Positions 61,110 through 64,000 of a stretch of DNA of 64,000 bases are shown here, piece by piece. Position 1 is the stretch's first letter. Each line of letters starts with the position of its first letter. Location: assembly GCA_904419295.1 (NCBI GenBank), contig CAJFRA010000005.1, forward strand, positions 26,771-90,770, given 5' to 3'. A model generated the notes under the pieces. That model was not told the DNA's origin. It saw only the letters and a program-made list of their open reading frames with translations, and searched no databases. The translations under genes and the position numbers were made by a program. The DNA is from Candidatus Pseudobutyricicoccus lothianensis. Its GTDB lineage: Bacteria > Bacillota > Clostridia > Oscillospirales > Butyricicoccaceae.

Positions 61110-61381
61110 CTGTCTGTATCATCCACCATCCCTCCAGAGAATCAATCCCTTCCCGGATCCAGACGCCAACAGAACTTGCAATTCCTGCTACACATAGTGT
61201 ACCCACTTTGTCCACCTCTTTCCATACAGTGCCCCATGCACTTTCCTTGCGCTGTATGGAACAGAAACCATGCCAATAGCGATCTGGTAGGGCCTTGTAT
61301 CGGTATCTCTTCCTCTGGCCAGCAGGTGTTCACTTGTCTCCGCCATGACTTGCCTCCCTTTTTCTGCCGGAGCATGGCCGC
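61110..61381. other. Intergenic region with an inverted repeat
   Basis: No convincing gene. Holds a 10-bp inverted repeat TTCCATACAG...CTGTATGGAA (61220-61229 and 61252-61261, 22-bp spacing) of unknown meaning. Confidence 0.5.
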
Positions 61382-62425
61382 TCAGCTGTCTGCATCTGCA
61401 AGAGGCGGCTGAAAATACACTTCCACTGGTTCCCCAGGAAAAAGTTTCCTTCCTTTCGCCCGGATCGCCGCTTGGTCTCGGGCCGGCAAAGGCCGAAAGG
61501 GTGTCACAATTAGCCGCCCTGGCTCTTTCCTCCAGCGGGCCCGCAGCCTGCCCCGCAACAAAATGGTGGGGTAAACGATGCCCGCTTGGTTGGTCACATT
61601 CCGCAGATCTCGCTGCTCCAAGCATCGGCTGCGATCCCGGTACCCCAAAACCAATTGGTCGAACCCGGCTAAGAACAGACAAGTCGGCAGCTTCCCTTTG
61701 GCTTCCAGTTCCCCCAGATAATAATACACCTTCCCTTGGCATTCCACTGCGGCAAGAGGCAGGTCAGTTGCCAGCCGGCGGATCTCAGCCATCTTCCACC
61801 CGGTAAACCAGGCGCAATCTGCCCATGTGGCAGGGCCATAGGTCTGGAAATACCGTTCCAATAGAATGTGCCTCGCCTGTTCCGTTTCCATCCATTCCAC
61901 CTGCGGCAGTACAAAACTTTTTTCTGTTCCGCTTTGATAAGCGATCCACCCTCTATCGCACATCTCCTTGATGAGACCGCCCCAGCCATAAAACACTTTC
62001 TCCACCAGAGGCTGCGCCATTCCCGCCTGCCGGCAGACCTGTTTCAACGCTTCCCGTTGGGTCGTACCCAGTTCTACCTGCTGCCGGATAAACATAGCCC
62101 AATGGACCTTTTCTTTGGCTGAAAGGCCCCAAGGGGCATCTGTCCAGGGCTGACGCTGTCCTCGTGCTGATAAAAATAATCCCACTTCCCCCTGCCCTAC
62201 CACATGGATGGTGCCTCGGTGGCTCCAGATTTTGATCAACCCCTGTGTCCAACTGGCCTGGCTAAAATCCGCTGTGCGGGTGCGCAGTGCAGTGGCTGGG
62301 TTGGTGGCAAATTGGGCTTGCAAGCCTTGCAGGGCAGATACCACTTCTTGTTTCGTCCCTTTTTCCAATAGAAATTGCCGCCATAGTGTACACAGCAGCA
62401 ATTCCTGCCTGTTCATCGTCTCCAT
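61382..62425 (-). CDS. AlkZ-like winged-helix DNA glycosylase family protein
   Basis: 347 residues. A QxQ motif in LQGLQAQFATNPATAL near residue 35, a winged-helix core, HVVGQGEVGLFLSA and a C-terminal FLAGFDQLVLGYRDRSRCL (the D-x-x-x-x-x-x-R block) match the HTH_42/AlkZ family of DNA glycosylases that excise interstrand cross-links or alkylated bases. ATG 62425 follows GGAGG at 5-6 nt; an upstream GTG is too close to the ribosome-binding site. Confidence 0.88.
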   Translation of the reverse strand: METMNRQELLLCTLWRQFLLEKGTKQEVVSALQGLQAQFATNPATALRTRTADFSQASWTQGLIKIWSHRGTIHVVGQGEVGLFLSARGQRQPWTDAPWGLSAKEKVHWAMFIRQQVELGTTQREALKQVCRQAGMAQPLVEKVFYGWGGLIKEMCDRGWIAYQSGTEKSFVLPQVEWMETEQARHILLERYFQTYGPATWADCAWFTGWKMAEIRRLATDLPLAAVECQGKVYYYLGELEAKGKLPTCLFLAGFDQLVLGYRDRSRCLEQRDLRNVTNQAGIVYPTILLRGRLRARWRKEPGRLIVTPFRPLPARDQAAIRAKGRKLFPGEPVEVYFQPPLADADS

Positions 62426-62546
62426 AGCCACCTCCTGTATGGTTTTCTATTGTACTTTTCCGTGGGATCCTTCTTTCTCCCACCCATACATCAAAAGAAG
62501 AAACGACACAATCGATACCCGCATTTCATTTGGATGGCAGCTTTCT

Positions 62547-62580
62547 GAAAATAGGCAGTGGGGAAGATCCCCACTGCCTT
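62547..62580 (-). terminator. Terminator of the secreted hypothetical gene
   Basis: AGGCAGTGGGGA / TCCCCACTGCCT 12-bp stem adjoining the stop codon, ATTTTC after it on the minus strand. Confidence 0.85.
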
Positions 62581-63255
62581 TCATCTCGATTCTTGCAAAT
62601 CTTTCTTCAGATATACGCCATCTATGATGAATGCCCCGCCGATCTTCTCTCGCCCTGTCGCGTATACAGTGCCGCTTCCATCCGCATCTTGCCACAAAAC
62701 CGTCCCTTGTATTTCAACGGCACTGTGGTAGGCAGAAATCGTCCCCGTTTTATAAGCGGGTATCGTCATCGTCCCAAGCACTGTACCGGATCTCGGTGTC
62801 GTTGTGCTCATACCCACTGAAACACCCAGTGTTTGCTCAATTTTAGAAATCACAGCCGCCTTTATGTCCCCTCTGTCGCGGATATTGTCTGTTACATCCC
62901 AGTCAGTTGTTTTCGTTTCCCCTTGCCAATCTTGCGCATATCGAAGAAGCACTGGCGCACCAGTTGTATTTCGATACGTCATGTGCCCAATGGGGCTGTA
63001 CAGATCCTTTCTTTCACAAGCAGTCAGTTCTACATTCGTATAGTAACGAGTCACTTCTGAATTGGGTCCACAAAAACGTTCCCCAGACTCCTCTTCCGCT
63101 GAAAGGGGTAACCGGCCTGCAGCCGCATCTTGGATCTGCGCTTCTGTCGGTTCTTTCCACGAATCCGCTGTGCCGGCATCGAGCGCATATACTCCTTGCA
63201 TCGTAAATACGGCAAGTAGAAGGCATTTTAGAAATTTCGTCGTGTATTTCTTCAT
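62581..63255 (-). CDS. Secreted hypothetical protein
   Basis: 224 residues. Signal peptide ~1-24 (LLLAVFTMQGVYA), then a beta-rich region with two Cys (RFCGPNSEV, LTACERKD). Its middle (TLGVSVGMSTTTPRSGTVLGTMTIPAYKTGTISAYHSAVEIQGTV) has alternating hydrophobic residues like beta-hairpin surface proteins. ATG 63255 follows GGAGG at 8 nt. No family recognised. GC content is lower than for most genes here. Confidence 0.78.
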   Translation of the reverse strand: MKKYTTKFLKCLLLAVFTMQGVYALDAGTADSWKEPTEAQIQDAAAGRLPLSAEEESGERFCGPNSEVTRYYTNVELTACERKDLYSPIGHMTYRNTTGAPVLLRYAQDWQGETKTTDWDVTDNIRDRGDIKAAVISKIEQTLGVSVGMSTTTPRSGTVLGTMTIPAYKTGTISAYHSAVEIQGTVLWQDADGSGTVYATGREKIGGAFIIDGVYLKKDLQESR

Positions 63256-64000
63256 ATTCTTGCCTCCATTTCTACAAAGATCCACTTCTTCCAATCCCAC
63301 TTTCGAGGCACATGCGAACCACTTTCCTTCTATTTTTTAGTAGAATATCATACATTCCTGCATTTATCAAGCCATTGGCTCTGCCAAGCTGTCTATTCAG
63401 AAGCTCAGGGCAGTTTACAAAGAATTACACGCAGACCACAAAACGGGGCCGCTGGCAATAAATAAAGGCTGCGTATCAAGCACTGGGAAAGTGCGAGATA
63501 TGTAGCCTGTCTTGTTGTCCGGGGTTTCCAAGGGGCCTGTCCTTTGGCTCACGACTTTGCTTACAAAGTGTAGTGTGTTATACGCTCTGTCGGCGTTACC
63601 TCCGGGGAGGAGAAGGGGATTTGAAGTGGCATGAAAACAGGGCTGTTCTTGCATGGCGTGGAGCCGCAAGCGCAGGTCTGGTTTCATCAGCATACAGGGC
63701 ATATATGGAATCCCCCCATCCCTCGTCTTACGCTCAGGCTCATGGACAAAGTATCCAGAAGTTGTGGTCACATTCACGAAAAAATAGCAGGATAGTGAGA
63801 AACCGTCAAGGCTAAAATGATTTTGGAGCGTTTCTTCTCTCAAAATGGGAATGGGCGGGAAGCCATTTTAGGGCTTTCCCGCCTTGATTATCCCCTTTAG
63901 TAAATGCTCATGTACGGTAAAGTAGCACTATAATATTACAGACAACCGCCCTACTATTTCGTATAACGCAGGGATAGAAACAAGATTACATAAGCAATTT
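63256..64000. other. Right-edge region without a convincing gene
   Basis: About 745 bp. A minus-strand frame at 63415-63843 (142 codons, TTG start) has no ribosome-binding site or recognisable sequence. A GGCGGGAAGCC-type hairpin at 63854-63883 could be a terminator for a neighbour outside the window. Composition becomes AT-rich after 63890. May be the edge of another locus or of an inserted element. Confidence 0.45.

Noticed and set aside
61142..61375. 77-codon minus-strand frame with several Cys
   Set aside because: No ribosome-binding site, overlaps an inverted repeat, and the translation looks random.
63415..63843. 142-codon minus-strand frame at the right edge
   Set aside because: TTG start, no ribosome-binding site, no recognisable motif and odd composition; left as non-coding.
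63400..64000. Group II intron or transposon end
   Set aside because: No domain V-like sequence, reverse transcriptase, transposase or terminal repeats could be found.

Overview
The window looks like a chromosomal segment of an anaerobic, peptide-using member of the Clostridia, most likely Oscillospirales (relatives of Flavonifractor or Intestinimonas). This is inferred from the GC-rich coding DNA with AT-rich intergenic stretches, sigma-A promoters of the TTGACA-N17-TATAAT type, a SAM-I riboswitch before metK, many S-layer-homology (SLH) proteins and lipoproteins, an [FeFe] hydrogenase, a Na+-pumping decarboxylase membrane subunit and a large set of peptidases. No plasmid, phage or CRISPR genes were recognised.

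Layout. 1-3.4 kb: GntR/YtrA regulator, ABC ATPase and a permease cut by the left edge (minus strand). 3.6-7.2 kb: pepD dipeptidase, cardiolipin synthase and a small acidic membrane protein (plus). 7.2-15.7 kb, all minus: M20 amidohydrolase, ZIP metal transporter with a metal-type operator, PfkB sugar kinase, M24 peptidase, TPR protein, ABC1/UbiB kinase, phasin-like protein and a GrpB protein. 15.8-18.6 kb: a frameshifted SLH/alpha-beta hydrolase gene, a low-GC orphan gene between short repeats, and tRNA-Leu(GAG). 18.7-21.2 kb: Na+ decarboxylase beta and small subunits, and ApbE. 21.3-25.2 kb: SLH-GH18 protein, M42 peptidase, TraX-family membrane protein. 25.3-27.8 kb: metK with its riboswitch, a second GrpB, a GNAT acetyltransferase. 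28-31 kb: ftsH and a frameshifted lipoprotein gene. 31.2-37.8 kb: an UPF0251/arginase-like/NifX-like operon, divergent from a two-gene [FeFe] hydrogenase operon, then a lipoprotein. 37.9-41.1 kb: coiled-coil protein plus yaaA under a PerR/Fur-like box, a Vat/CatB-type acetyltransferase plus a Cys2 Ntn-hydrolase, and a CD3324-family regulator.

41.3-51.7 kb is the most distinctive part: five paralogous SBP_bac_5 peptide-binding lipoproteins in a row on the minus strand, each with its own terminator, four with near-identical promoters (TTGCA[A/T]-N17-TA[C/T][A/T][A/C]T), a PadR regulator between the fourth and fifth, and no permease or ATPase for them anywhere in the window. 52.1-57.3 kb holds a HAD phosphatase, an SLH-M13 metallopeptidase and two cell-wall amidases. 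57.8-63.3 kb holds a stand-alone FakA/DAK C-terminal-like protein, an aldehyde dehydrogenase, an M20 peptidase, an AlkZ-type protein and a secreted protein. The last 0.7 kb has no convincing gene.

How it may fit together (inference): peptides are bound by the lipoprotein array and cut by PepD, M20, M42, M24 and M13 peptidases. Amino-acid fermentation would then feed the Na+-pumping decarboxylase and the hydrogenase, which disposes of electrons as H2. Three genes (near 16723, 18428 and 30615) carry apparent single-base frameshifts, two of them at short homopolymers, so assembly errors must be excluded before any is called a pseudogene.
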